From Agrypnia vestita (taxonomy: Eukaryota; Arthropoda; Insecta; Trichoptera; Phryganeidae): a stretch of 64,000 nucleotides of DNA. The stretch is taken from assembly GCA_016648135.1 (NCBI GenBank), contig JADDOH010002037.1:1-64000 (forward strand). Direction: 5' to 3'. Every line of letters starts with the position of its first letter. The first letter of the stretch is position 1. The notes below the pieces were generated by a model, which saw only the letters and a list, made by a program, of their open reading frames with translations, ran no database searches and had not been told where the DNA came from. Both the position numbers and the translations under genes were made by a program. Positions 10,891 through 21,560 of the stretch are shown one piece after another.

Positions 10891-11277
10891 CAGAAGTGTA
10901 ACAGAGTGTAGTCTCGCTCCAGCGGCACCGAAGAGCCGTTACTTGGAGCGAATACCGCGGTCCTAAATGGTTGTAATCTCTGTCAGCGCGCACCTGTCTC
11001 TCACTCTCTCACCGCCAATAGTCAACTAACTATTGTGGCCACAGCTTGTACCAAGCAGCTAGTATGCGAGAAAAGTAATTTATTTAATTATACGGTTCTT
11101 TGGATTTTATTTTATTTATTGAATTTATCTTCATTGGCGCATTGAGAATAATATTTTTATTGTAACGGAAGTTGCGCATTGTAGCGGAAAAGCAGCACAC
11201 TCACGAAATGCGTGCGCATCCATAAAACTGTCAAAAATTTATTCATTTAAAATTAGTGTTCCGGTAATATAAATAAC
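10891..11277. other. GC-richer unassigned segment, possible LTR debris
   Basis: Begins TGTAACAGAGTGTAGTCTCG, recalling the TGTAACAGAGTTAGC start of the LTR at 14891, and contains the inverted pair CGCTCCA / TGGAGCG. The further similarity (AGTCAACTAACTATTGTGG versus AGTTAACTACCGTGG) is weak. No ORF. Confidence 0.2.
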
Positions 11278-11680
11278 AAGCTGTTCATACCCGGCGTTGC
11301 ACGGGTTAAGGATTAACTTTAAAATACATTTGTGAGGGTAAACAAAGGTTCGATTTGAACGCCATAGATTTGCCGTTCGAAAATATATCAGCGGAGGGGA
11401 AGGGTTAAAAGAATAGGGGAGAAATGTCGCATGTGTTACCCGCCTAGTCCTTAAGAATTAGTTTCCAAATTTTGAGTCCGATCGGTCAAATGGTACAGAT
11501 TTGCATCGAAAATATGTCAGGAAGAGAGGGGAAGCGGTAAGATAATAGGGGGAAATGTTGCCTATGTTACCCGACGGGTCCTAAAGCACAAGTATGCAAA
11601 ATTTTAATCGAATCGGACAAACGGTGTGAATTTGTATAGAACAGACGACAGACATTGAGTTTTATAGGTATTAGATTTTA
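11278..11680. repeat. Unclassified repeat with tandem-dimer core
   Basis: It opens with AAGCTGTTCATACCCGGCGT then TGCACGGGTTAAGG and ends TTGAGTTTTATAGGTATTAGA. This layout is common to insect repeats of Helitron-like or unclassified type. Inside, about 11378-11505 and 11506-11635 are two diverged tandem copies: CGAAAATATRTCAG, GAGGGGAAG, AATAGGGG, GAAATGT, GTTACCCG, TTTGAGTCCGATCGG or TTTAATCGAATCGG, then TTTG. Non-coding. Confidence 0.5.
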
Positions 11681-13830
11681 TAGAATTAGAATTGAGTACC
11701 ATTCATAAACATGCTAAATTCAAAAGCTGACTAATTCTGGGTTATTGAATTGAAAATTAGAACTGTTTATTGAATTACGATTTTAGTGTTACTATCGACG
11801 TTTGTTCATGTTACTATCGACGTTTTTGCAAAATCAACGTAATTGTGAAATATTTGTTTTCAAAACAAAAAACACATTAATTCATTCGACATTCAATACG
11901 GCTGTCAAAGTTTCATGGTTTGAAAATTTTTGAATAAGGAGCCGTTGTAGGCCGAAAATCGATGAAACATGAAAGTAGGCCGGCACTTCGACTTTTTTGG
12001 AAAATGCATACGTTTTTTGATTCGTCGCATCATATGTTTGCATGCATCAGCGATAAGTGTATTCGAATCATCGCGTGACGTCGATTCGAAGACATTTGTC
12101 TCTTATTTTAGCTGTTACAAAACCAATAGTTACATTTGTACCACTTCAAAAACAAATATTAATAATTTTACTACATTAAAGTGCTATCAGTAATATTTAT
12201 CATCTCTCGAGACATCGTATTACTGTATGTAAATATCAATTATCACAATCACGCTCATCACAATCACAATTATCACACAAGAAGAAAATTCTTCTGCGCG
12301 TACATGAGCACACGCTTCTCCAATTTTTTTGATTTGAAACAGACAGTTGTTAAAAACAGGAAAAATACACATTGAAATTAAAAAAAAATATCATAACCAA
12401 TTAAGATTCAACAAAAGTCTTAAGAAAATACTAGCGATACAGAAAAAAAGATTTAAAGATAAATTTATCGTAGCGAGATAGTAGTATCCGGAGGAATTAC
12501 GCACTATCGAAATCTTTCATAATCTCTGGAATGCTCTACAACAATCTGGGATCGATTGGGACAGTATCGTAAAATCTGGAAACTGCGCAATCAGTTGTGT
12601 CAAAGTTAATTGACAGCGACAAATGCAGCGCATGTTTCTATGTGGAGATTCCAGCGATAGATATTCGGCGCAAGTACATACTGATAAGCAAGAACCGATA
12701 AGTTCCAGTGTGAAACTAAAAAAAATATTTTCGAAAGTGATAGAAGCGATAGAAACACTGTGATAATAAGTGTCTGAATTATTCCAGAAACATTTAGTGC
12801 CTGTGAATTTAAGAACAGTGCTCCAACTAAATTTGTGGCCAGTGACTTTGAATACATAAAAACTTTATTTAATTTTAAGTGCTTCATTTATCTCCCACCA
12901 CCGCGTTCCAATTTTGACCATGTCTCAACTTTTTTTCCTTGTATCTAGATTTTCACTAAATTTCACCAAAAAAAGCCATTTCTGAGGTTGAATCTAAGTC
13001 CATCAATACGATGGAGGGACAGCTGATCATCCGTATCTCAGGAGCAGGAGTCGAGAAACAACAGGACAAAGTTCTAACACAAGCAGAAGAAGAAGAAGAA
13101 TAAGAATATATCAAAACATACCTACCTGCTAATAAACGAACTATGTATCTCTGGGATAATTGAACAGTTAAATAAATAATATTTATCTTTCATTTCATGT
13201 ATTCCGAACAGTACTTGCTCATTGTGAACGTCAAAATATACCAATACTCTGGATATTGTTCATGTCATTACTATCCGTACGTGATATCAATATTGTTAAC
13301 GTTCCACATTCCCGTAAACAGGTAGATAAAACAGTTTCCTGCCAGATCGGCTCATCTGTAATCATTTATGTTCGCTCTGAATACACTCGCATTTATCGAT
13401 TCAGCTCGCAAGTAGGCGCTTCACACGATTTGTTGCGGAATAATCCGCGGAGTTTAACGTGTATGTGTCTTTATATTACTTAATTTGTTTGTTGTCATAT
13501 CTCGTGAGGGTACACATTTATTTAGGTGGTATCAGAAAGACTATGTCGCCTTTTTAATCACTCGTAACACATTAAGATACGCACCAATCATTAACGTAAA
13601 TTAATTAATTAATAAAGATACCCCCTAATCATAATAATGATTTGTAACTTTTAACTAATCGCTTGCGATGATATTCAGGGAGGATGAAGATGATACAAGG
13701 TATATTGGCATTATAAGAAATGGCATGTTTCAGGTACTCTAAAAAAAGATGGATAGCAATAATGCGAAAGATGCGTATTCTTTTTCCAAAAGGCGAATGA
13801 TAAAATAAAGATAAAATCAATATAGTATAG
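11681..13830. other. Long intergenic stretch, few weak features
   Basis: No supported gene. An imperfect CACAAT/TCACAA run lies at 12240-12290. Around 12680-12900 the sequence has an LTR-like feel (AATAAGTGTCTGAATTATTCC, then CTTCATTTATCTCCCACCACC), but there is no partner copy. A 30-codon ATG frame near 13011-13103 ends in a run of Glu codons (GAA repeat). The short ORFs at 11969, 12181, 12606, 13256 and 13629 carry no recognisable domain. Confidence 0.25.
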
Positions 13831-13831
13831 A

Positions 13832-13891
13832 TATTATATATATATATATATATAAAATATTATAGATAGATATATATATAATATATATATA
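13832..13891. repeat. (TA)n microsatellite
   Basis: An interrupted TA repeat abutting the 5' end of the Helitron-like element. Confidence 0.9.
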
Positions 13892-14372
13892 TCTCCTAAA
13901 AGTCGGTGTTTCCCTACCCGCCAAGTTTTCTCCACAACCAGCCACAACCACCCACCGGTGGTTATGGTGGTGGATAGCCCTTGGTGTCACAATATATGCG
14001 AGTTTGGTGGGGGTTGCTCTGCGTGGGTGGGAGTGGGTGACGAAAATGTGCTTTCTACCACATTGTTTTATTATGGGAAGGCCGCAAATGGTTCAGATTG
14101 TTTCAAAATAGGCGCGCCGACTGTGTCGGTGAGTCCAGAAGGTTCCGGAAAAACCTGCTCTAGAAAGATCTGGAACGATAAGGTTCTAGAAAATTCCCGA
14201 AAGTTCTATAAGGTTCTAAACTGAGTGGCGGAATGTGTCGGTGTGTCTAGAAGGTTCCTGTACATTCGACAAATTTCTTGAAAGTTCTGGAAGGAGAATG
14301 GTCTAGAAGTTTCGCGAAAGTTCTATGACGATCCAAGTAGTGTACTAAAAATCTACGCGCGGGCACAGCTAG
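13892..14372 (+). mobile_element. Non-autonomous Helitron-like element with TTC/GAA arrays
   Basis: The element starts TCTCCTAAAAG right after A and ends GGGCACAGCTAG right before T. This fits Helitron rules: 5'-TC, 3'-CTRR, insertion between A and T. No inverted repeats are visible, and I could not find a strong 3' hairpin, which weakens the call. The 3' half is packed with TTCTAGAA-type inverted GAA/TTC units (for example CTAGAAGGTTCCGGAA and GGTTCTAGAAAATTC) that match heat-shock-element consensus. A diverged opposite copy is at 56035-56560. The 88-codon frame 13958-14224 is not a Rep/helicase and is judged non-coding. Confidence 0.6.
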
Positions 14373-14890
14373 TCAATTATATGCAGGGTACGGTGACGAA
14401 CGGAATTGCTACCGTACGCGGGTCGGGATAGGATAGAGAAGGTTCCCTTCTTAATCTCCGCCGATGAAGCTGTGATCTAGACACTCGAGATATATCCAAT
14501 CAAACAACCAGCTACGGACACAGTTGAAGTTGTAATTACAGTTTCTCCTTGGTTCTTGAATGCAGAGCTGCGCGTGTTGGGTTCGGAATCGGCTTGTACT
14601 TGCTTCTACATCGAATTTCGGAACCAATCTGGATTCGATTCCGAAAAGCCTTAAATCTTCAACATACCGGATCCATCGGACATCGTGACCACACGAAAGA
14701 AATGTCAATTCTCAATCGAATAAGAAAAACACCGGCACAGTGCGTTCCAACTGTCACCGGTCAGATTTCACAAGATTTGAAATCCTTGCTAGATATTGGT
14801 GCGGAATACATTGAGCGTTAATTTTGGCCAATCATAGCTCATCATTTCGTTCCGCGGCGGCGGCGCGGCGCGGTCAGGAAACATGCAGGG
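14373..14890. other. Spacer between Helitron-like element and LTR
   Basis: Two open frames overlap on opposite strands (14451-14708 minus, 14549-14821 plus), and neither is recognisable. A GC-rich CGGCGGCGGCGCGGCGC run lies near 14855. Nothing firm. Confidence 0.25.
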
Positions 14891-15322
14891 TGTAACAGAG
14901 TTAGCTAGTTAACTACCGTGGACGTTCTAAGCATTAGAAAGTACGAAAGTACCAGCATCTTTCAGATATAAATAGAAGCGCTGACCACGGCGGGAGAGTT
15001 GTTTTTGTTGTTGTTGTGAAATTGCGAAGCGACAGATATCGAAGCGAATAATCGAGCCATGTTCTTACCGGAAAAGGCGAAATAAACCGAAGAGATTACT
15101 GCGAGCGGAAACTGGATAGAATGTTCTAGTAAATGTTAAATAGAGTGTTCCAGCGATAATAAAGTATTTATTTACGAGTGGTATATTGCGAAATAGTGTA
15201 ATTTAAAGAATAGCGTTAAGTTTTACAGTGTACATTGAATAGTTAATTAATCAGTAATTAATAAATCGTTAATTACTTTCCAGCGTTTTCATTTATTCCT
15301 CCCGCAGCCACGACACGTGATA
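14891..15322 (+). mobile_element. Solo LTR (gypsy-like, inferred)
   Basis: About 430 bp with LTR architecture. It starts TGTAACAG, has a TATA box TATAAATAG at 14967-14975 and a polyadenylation signal AATAAA at 15158-15163, and ends CCCGCAGCCACGACACGTGA. A clearly homologous, opposite-strand copy at 49341-49765 ends CACGACACGTGACA, suggesting canonical TG...CA ends with the last CA mutated here. No internal gag/pol is found on either side, so this is most simply a solo LTR left by recombination. Superfamily is inferred only from length and signals. Confidence 0.6.
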
Positions 15323-15419
15323 ATATGTTAATAAAATGATGTATGGTAACCGTATTCGAATTGAACATTATGTTGGTTATACAAACTGAGAAATTAAATC
15401 GGTTCGAATATTATTAGGT

Positions 15420-16235
15420 ACTTTTATTGATAATTGAAGCAACAAAATCACTAATAAATGCATACGTTATCTCTCGCTTAGACTACTGTAATGGTATCTA
15501 CGCTCATCTCCCGAAACAGGAAATAAACAAATTACAATCTGTATTTAATGCCGCCGCAAGACTTATTACCGGCGTTTCAAAGTTTGCGCACATCTCAAAC
15601 CATCTTCAAAACCTTCACTGGCTTAGATGTCCAGAGAGGATTGAATATAAGCTTTGCCTTACAATATTTAAGGCTATTCACAACATGGCCCCTCAATACA
15701 TAACCGACTTCTGCATTCCATTTTCCGCAAATAATAGACAACTAACACTTCGCTCAGCATCAACATCTAATACAAATAGGTTAGCTGAAGTAAATCGCGT
15801 CCACAAAACTAATTTCGGTGATCGTGCTTTCGCGGTGGCTGGACCAAAGTTATGGAACAAACTACCTAACAAACTGAGACAAACTGACAGCTTACCACTG
15901 TTCAAAAAACAACTTAAGACGCATTTATTTAGACAATCCTATAAAAACCTATAAAATCTAACCACAACAACGCTAGCTAATGTTTTCCACTCATATTGTG
16001 CACTCCGCGAAAACACATAATTCTTTCAGGGACTCACAAACTATTATAGTACTCAATTTTAATTCCACTTCTTGTATGCCACCTAGTGAATAAGTAATAG
16101 TAAATAAGTTTTTTCTTTTCTAGCAGTAAGTTGTCTTGTAAGATAATAATTTCTGTGTGTAAAGCGCCCTTGAGGTGAGTATTTCGCGAAAACGGCGCTA
16201 TACAAATTATCCAATTATTATTATTATTATTATAA
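15420..16235 (+). mobile_element. 5'-truncated L2/CR1-like LINE with (ATT)n tail
   Basis: This is the full extent of the insertion that carries the RT C-terminus. The 3' UTR ends with AAAGCGCCCTTGAGG, GGCGCTATACAAATTA and then (ATT)n from about 16214. A GCGCC...GGCGCTATA hairpin before a short-repeat tail is typical of L2-type LINEs, which end in microsatellites rather than poly-A. Confidence 0.82.
15427..15954 (+). pseudogene. LINE reverse transcriptase C-terminus (L2/CR1-like)
   Basis: A 175-codon frame, 5'-truncated, with no genuine ATG. It matches the C-terminal region of CR1/L2/Rex-type RT proteins in order: SRLDYCNGIYAHLP (residues about 16-29), INKLQSVFNAAARLITG, HLQNLHWLRCPERIEYKL, FKAIHNMAPQYI, and near the end GDRAFAVAGPKLWNKLP then FKKQLKTHLF. 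The catalytic palm (F/YADD) and the endonuclease domain are missing upstream, so it cannot be active. The uninterrupted frame suggests a fairly young insertion. The stop is followed by the element's 3' UTR. Confidence 0.88.
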
Positions 16236-16752
16236 TTTTTTAAAACTTTCTTTAATGATGATAATCTCTTTAAACGAGGTATAATTGAAACATATTATTT
16301 CGAGTATTTTGGCGTACCTATCCACAGATAGAGAAAAATATTCCGTTTAAATAACAATACGATCGCGAGTAATGTGGCTCGTTTTTAGATCGCACCGCAC
16401 CTATTTAAGACAGACAGCGTTATCAAAATTTCAAACACCGATGTATGTAGATAAGGTTATTTGAATATTCAGGCTTAGTCTGTAGCTATGAAAATTCGTG
16501 GAAATTCTTACGCACCTAATGAAATGAGCGAATATTGGAAAATATACATAGTACATATTTGGAGATATTTTACTACGAGATATATTAATAAGAATGAAGG
16601 TAGTAATAAACAACGTCAAATTTTGATCTAATTTTATGAATCTTTCTATATTATTTGAGTGAAATGACGTTTATTGTGGAAACAGTCGCTACAGACTATT
16701 TTGAATACGATAAAATTACAAAGATAAGCGATATATATGTATTATTAATTGA
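16236..16752. other. Intergenic, nothing recognised
   Basis: AT-rich. The open frame 16431-16619 (minus) has no motif. Confidence 0.3.
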
Positions 16753-16937
16753 TATGGAAGAAATATCAGAAAAATATTAGAAAAGAGTGGTATATTCGAA
16801 ATAACTATAGATGTGGATGTGATTGATGGAGATTGTGACAGCAAATTCATAGGCCAAACCGCAAGGGACTTTAATAAAGGAACACCGACGTTTTTTAAAG
16901 AACAACAACTTTTCAGAATTCGCCAACCATACAATTA
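16753..16937 (+). pseudogene. Penelope-like element GIY-YIG nuclease fragment
   Basis: The frame opens after a stop at 16750 and reads YGRNIRKILEKSGIFEI... then DCDSKFIGQTARDFNKG. This matches the start of the GIY-YIG endonuclease domain of Penelope-like elements: the 'KSGIY.I.C' strand, then 'C..KYIGQTGR.F..R'. The Ile-Gly-Gln-Thr core is kept, while the usual Gly of TGR is Ala here. After FNKG the domain breaks off into TPTFFKEQQLFRIRQPYN and a stop, so the catalytic Arg, His and Glu region is missing. A piece of this 3' flank recurs at 42466-42506. Confidence is limited by the short match. Confidence 0.5.
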
Positions 16938-18764
16938 ATGCTAACCAGTCTTCCGATAATCATTGATTGAAACTACTCCATTCGGTGCCTCATAAAGGAT
17001 TGATAATGACAAGTTTGGAAACCGTTGTAATCCAATAAAACTTGAACTCTGAGAAAACACTCATAAACAATATTACATTCCTACAGATGTCTCCGATCCT
17101 CAAGATCTTCCCTTATAGATTACAAAAAAAAAATCACCCCCACTGCTCCGCGACCCGTTACTCTACTCTAATAAGATGTCAAAATTTCAGTATTTACGTT
17201 AGTTATAAAATAAAATGATATGTTTCTAGTTGATTGTCAATTAACATATAGTTGATTGTTGATTTTGTTTTTATAACTAGTTTATATATTTATTACAAAT
17301 GGTTAAATAAAGTTATTAGTTTTTATATTATGTTCGATATGAGATTTCCGCTAGCACTAGTTTATGGAAGACGTGTTTTCTGGATTAGAACGCGTATTTT
17401 GCTACGCCGACCTAGTCTTGAAATATATTTGAATCAGATATTTTATTTGTATTTTATTATAGTCAATGATTTGTAATATTCGTAGTATTTAATGTAAGAT
17501 AATGTAACTAACGTTTCGCAGAAGACTTGCCGAAAACCCTGAAAAATCACGGAACATAATAATAATTACAGATCGACAGACAACGAATTATTATATTTAG
17601 ATAGATAAGGCAGAGATATTGGAAAAAATGCAAACTTTGAAGCAATTCTGATATTTTCCTGATCCCAAATCTTAGTTCAGATTTTTGAGTGGTTTATTTA
17701 TTTACGTGAAAGTACTGAATTAGCGTAGAATTAGCTGAAGTAGCGAATAAATTAATAGTATTCAATACAAGTAACTTAAAGATAGTCCAAATTTTACCGA
17801 AGATAATGCAGAAATATTGAAAAATCAATGAAAATTTTCAAGTCGCTATCTCTGTAAGTATTGATGGATTGCTGGAATATACCTGTAAAGAATTACTAAC
17901 TGGATCTGTTCCATCCTCTATATATTTGTTTATAAAAAATCGTAACGTGAGCTAGTGTTCGGGAAAAATATCTGATAGTCTCTGGTTAGGAACTTTATAA
18001 AAATAATTACCTATGAGCGCGGAGTTCTCTGTGTGTGACAGTTGCTACGAGACAGATTGTTTGGGACATCTCGAATCAACGGTTGAATTGTTCGCGGCGG
18101 ATAAAAACTATAAAATATAATTAAACATTTGGTCAGTTAAGGTGGTGGTGTCAACGGATTTGAAATAACTTGACGAAGAGAACGGAGATCGGACGGAGAA
18201 AGACGCCAAAGTTGTCATCAAACTGGTAGGTGGCATCTTCATATCTAGAGAATTTCGAATTCAGTTTTTTCCTTGTAGAGAACCCGAGCCAGAGATAAAG
18301 AAAATCAGGAAATTGTTCTAACAGCTAGAATCTTGGAAGAATGTATGTAAGAGATGTGTGTCATTACTGACAAATTTTCCTTACAATTCTTTACAGAATT
18401 GTATCGTTATATATTTTTTGCTTACCACGCGGAAACAATCATTTTCCATATAAGTAGACTCATGCACATACATTGTTGGTCAATGAAAATTAAGGTTCAG
18501 GTGTATTAAACTTACCAAGAACTGATTAACATATATATTTCTAAAACATCGAAGACACCAACCTGAAATATAAAGAAAAATTATGATTAGTTATGCGTCC
18601 GAGAGGAAGTCCTCGCATAGATTGGGCGATGAAATAGATAAAGGCGGTATGATTATTAATGCAACAGTCAAAACAACTTCCTTGTATGATTTTATACATT
18701 AATACATTTTTGTCATTGCAGAATGGATATGATCGACTTAATCTGAATCAATAATTTCTACCTA

Positions 18765-18767
<3 letters not shown>
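16938..18767. other. Intergenic, few weak signals
   Basis: No supported gene. Segments near 17610-17660 and 17800-17880 distantly resemble the minus strand of family M (CAATATT..., AGTCGCTATCTCTG). A GC-richer patch at 18000-18260 contains no open frame of note. Confidence 0.25.
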
Positions 18768-18810
<43 letters not shown>

Positions 18811-18811
18811 A
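18768..18811. repeat. (CT)n-(TA)n compound microsatellite
   Basis: A run of CT dinucleotides passes directly into TA dinucleotides, immediately before the PLE-like fold-back. Confidence 0.92.
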
Positions 18812-18835
18812 ATATGTATATGCGTTATATTTAAG

Positions 18836-19370
18836 GTTTTCGCGGGTAAAAGATGACGAACTACTTTCTGGGGGAACCCGCGTCAAACAGTCCTGAAAAG
18901 TACTTTTAAACTCCCGACGTTTCGAACAGGTAACACTGCTTATTCTCAAGGGCCTCTTATTACATGAACAGCAGAAATGATTCCATAAGAATACCAAATA
19001 CCTGGACTAATATCTTAGAGACAAACACATGTAATACTGCAATTCCTGGAAAAAACCCAACTTTGAAAATTAACCCACAAAATTCAACAGTAATAGAAAA
19101 ACCAATTAGTAAAGAAATCACCCGTTCCCAAAATCGGCTATTAAACAAATAAATAAAAATCAATAATGTTTAGCACCAATAAGGATTTTAATTTACTTTT
19201 GTTCTGGCTCTTGCCCCGAACAGTTCGGGTTTACTCGTCCAGTTTTGGGCAGGAACCAAAATAAGAGGCCCTTGAGAATGAGCAGTGTTACCTGTTCGAA
19301 ACGTCGGGAGTTTAAAATTCCTTTTCAGGACTGTTTGACGCGGGTTCCCCCAGAAAGTAGTTCGTCATAT
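18836..19370. mobile_element. PLE-like fold-back with hammerhead-like arms, copy 1
   Basis: The left arm (18853-18962) and right arm (19260-19366) are near-perfect reverse complements. On the plus strand the right arm reads CCCTTGAGAATGAGCAG, TGTTACCTGTTC, GAAACGTCGGGAG, then TTTTCAGGACTGTTTGACGC and GGGTTCCCCCAGAAAGTAG. GAAA at 19298-19301 is followed by self-complementary ACGT; the first box (TTGAGAA) is degenerate. The 300-bp spacer is open on both strands (18964-19152 plus, 18960-19163 minus) without motifs. A (TA)n repeat sits at both ends, as in the copy at 56635-57015. Assignment to PLEs rests on the hammerhead resemblance. Confidence 0.6.
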
Positions 19371-19550
19371 ATATATATTAATAGATATAATATATATATA
19401 TATATATATTAAATAAATAAATAGCATATTAATAGAAACAAACAAACAAAATAATAAAAGAAAAATTATTCTGATATATAATAAATAATATATATATATA
19501 TATAATTATTAGTATATATACATATATATATATATATTCTATATATATCT
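19371..19550. repeat. (TA)n-rich tract
   Basis: Interrupted TA repeats with short unique pieces, adjoining the right end of the fold-back. Confidence 0.85.
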
Positions 19551-20014
19551 AGCAAGGCACGAAGTGGCCGATAGGCTTGTTAACATTAAAGTATTCTTGT
19601 GTAATGTTTCAAAAAAGTTTTATGTTAAACTGTATCACAAATAGGTCTACGACTAACTTTATTTCAAATTAAGATTAAGAACACTTATTTCGCAAATCCC
19701 TCTCTGAGTTATTGTTATTATGCTTAATCATTCTAACACGATATCTAATATTCGTAAAGTTGCTAAGTATTATCAAGTGTACAATGAAAATTTATAGGTG
19801 TATTAATGAGCATAATATTAATGCTTCATTATTTTTTTTAGTACTGTACATCCACAAAACAAGGCGCTTGGAAATCGTTCCAATTAAATTTTCCTTTGCC
19901 TACATGGCGGAGGATTTATCTCGTTTACAATATGGTAACACATTATTAGAGCGGATATGTTATACATACTTAATTACATTATCATAATAAAACGTAAGTT
20001 CATCGTTAAAAATG
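19551..20014. other. Intergenic, nothing recognised
   Basis: The open frame 19712-19987 (plus, 91 codons) has no recognisable domain and is not supported as a gene. Confidence 0.25.
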
Positions 20015-20345
20015 TCCTTAGGTTTTCACGGCCGTTCAGAATCTTCTGTGTATAGTTTTCTGGGATATTCTGCCGTGTGTGTGTGACCTCTCTGGCCAAC
20101 GTTTCGGATCCCATTGCAGGGTCCATCATCAGCCCTGATGATGGACCCTGCAATGGGATCCGATAGTTTTCTGGGATATTCTGCCGTGTGTGTGTGACCT
20201 CTCTGGCCAACGTTTCGGATCCCATTGCAGGGTCCAACATCAGCCCTGATGATGGACCCTGCAATGGGATCCGAAACGTTGGCCAGAGAGGTCACACACA
20301 CACGGCAGAATATCCCAGAAAACTATACACAGAAGAGTAAGTTCA
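20015..20345. repeat. Tandem-plus-inverted repeat with hammerhead-like core
   Basis: Two tandem 111-bp units (20053-20163, 20164-20274) are almost identical. The second forms a long palindrome with 20246-20334. On the plus strand: CTGATGA (20246-20252), one extra T, stem II GGACCC/GGGATCC, GAAA (20273-20276), ACGT, then GGC that can pair with GCC at 20243-20245. Outer parts (TTCTGGGATATTCTGCCGTG) recur at 21370, 21930 and 31800. Both strands are open only because of the symmetry. Confidence 0.7.
20246..20283 (+). ncRNA. Hammerhead-ribozyme-like motif
   Basis: Order: CTGATGA, T, stem II with a 6-nt loop TGCAAT and one bulge, GAAA, then palindromic ACGT as a two-pair stem III, T at the would-be cleavage position (20280), and GGC starting stem I. 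Such a short self-complementary stem III would need two molecules to pair, as in dimeric hammerheads. The extra T after CTGATGA departs from the canonical fold. Activity is unproven. Confidence 0.4.
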
Positions 20346-21359
20346 TCGTTGATGACATCTAAATATTTAGAGTTGAACATCTGAAGGAGAATGAATAGGC
20401 GTGTTAAGATTTCAGTTTGCGAGTCTGATTTTGTCTACGAAGTCAGTCATTATCAAAAAGTTTATACTGTTATATTGTCATCTATACCCGATGCCTAAGG
20501 GGACCAGCATGCTTTTAAGATTAATAAAAAATGAGAATGTATTTGGGAAAGTAAATAATCAGGACTAAAGATATCTTAATAAACAATTTAAAAATACATG
20601 GACAATATTAAAAAAAAAACTGGCTTTAAAATTCTAATTTCAAAGTGTCGTATTTATCGTTGGCCATATTTATAATAATTTTATCATATATCTTCTAAAA
20701 AAATAGCCCCCATATCATTATTTTTATATAAAGTTCATGATAAGATGATGCGTGAAAAACATAACACAATAAATATTAAAGACGTCAAAATTAAATTCAG
20801 CCAAAAACTAACAAGCTGAAGTGTTATATTGTTAAATTTTCTTAAATTCTTTTATATTTGTGTATTTTTATATTTTTGTTACTCTCTAGAAATTAAACCG
20901 TCAACCACAAAAAAATGTTAGTTTTTAAATAATAACAAGGGTTGATGAGCCGGTTTTGGCCACTTTTAGATATTTTTTGCCAACTGTGCATCATTACGAA
21001 CTAAATAGTCAGAATAGATTTTAAATTTCCCCATATTGCACATTAATTATTTTTTTGAAAATGTAGAAAACAAGTATAAAAATTTAATATAATTTAAAAT
21101 AGAAACATCAAAATTTGAAATGTGTTCAAATGTGCCAGTTCTGGCCATTTTTACCTAGTTTTGGCCATGTCATTTGCGTCAGTTCTAGCCGCTGCAGTTT
21201 TTATAAGGTTTTTATTAAAAATAAAACAAGACAGGTAAGTAATTGTAGGAAAATTACGAGTTTTATTGCAATTTAGATCTTGTCGAGTCTAAAGCTAAAG
21301 CGTGAGGTAACTTATAATGCTATAGGCACTATAGTTGGACAGATTAATTTGAAAAGATG
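20346..21359. other. AT-rich intergenic sequence
   Basis: No gene seen. A loose repetition of TTTGGCCA-type phrases (GGTTTTGGCCACTTTTAG, TTCTGGCCATTTTTACC, TTTTGGCCATGT) lies at 20948-21190 and may be a degenerate subrepeat. Confidence 0.3.
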
Positions 21360-21560
21360 AGAAGGAATTTTCTGAGATATTCTGCCGTGTGTATCTGACC
21401 TCTCTGGCTGACGTTTTGGATCTCATTGAAGGGTCTATAATCAGATGATGATGGACCCTGCATTGGGATCCACGTCAATCAGAGAGATCAGATATAAATG
21501 GCAGAATATCTCAAAAAACTACACGCTCAAGGTGATAAGTGGCCATGAAAACCTGAGAAC
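21360..21560. repeat. Diverged copy of the 20-kb palindromic repeat
   Basis: GAGATATTCTGCCGTGTGTA, TGACCTCTCTGGCTGACGTT and the inverted partner after TGATGATGGACCCTGC match 20053-20334. The GAAA box is lost (GGGATCCACGTC). This is a decayed inverted copy. Confidence 0.65.

Noticed and set aside
13958..14224. Open frame in the Helitron-like element, partly matched by 56224-56421 in the second copy
   Set aside because: About two-thirds of residues match, but in my codon comparison many differences fall on second positions. This is simple DNA homology, not protein constraint.
18964..19163. Paired frames in the fold-back spacer as a novel transposon protein
   Set aside because: Both strands are open over the same 190 bp without motifs; there is no evidence to prefer either.
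19974..20301. Two overlapping 90+ codon frames with repeated GPSSGLM blocks (minus strand)
   Set aside because: The internal repeats are a direct consequence of the tandem and inverted DNA repeat; both strands are open by symmetry.
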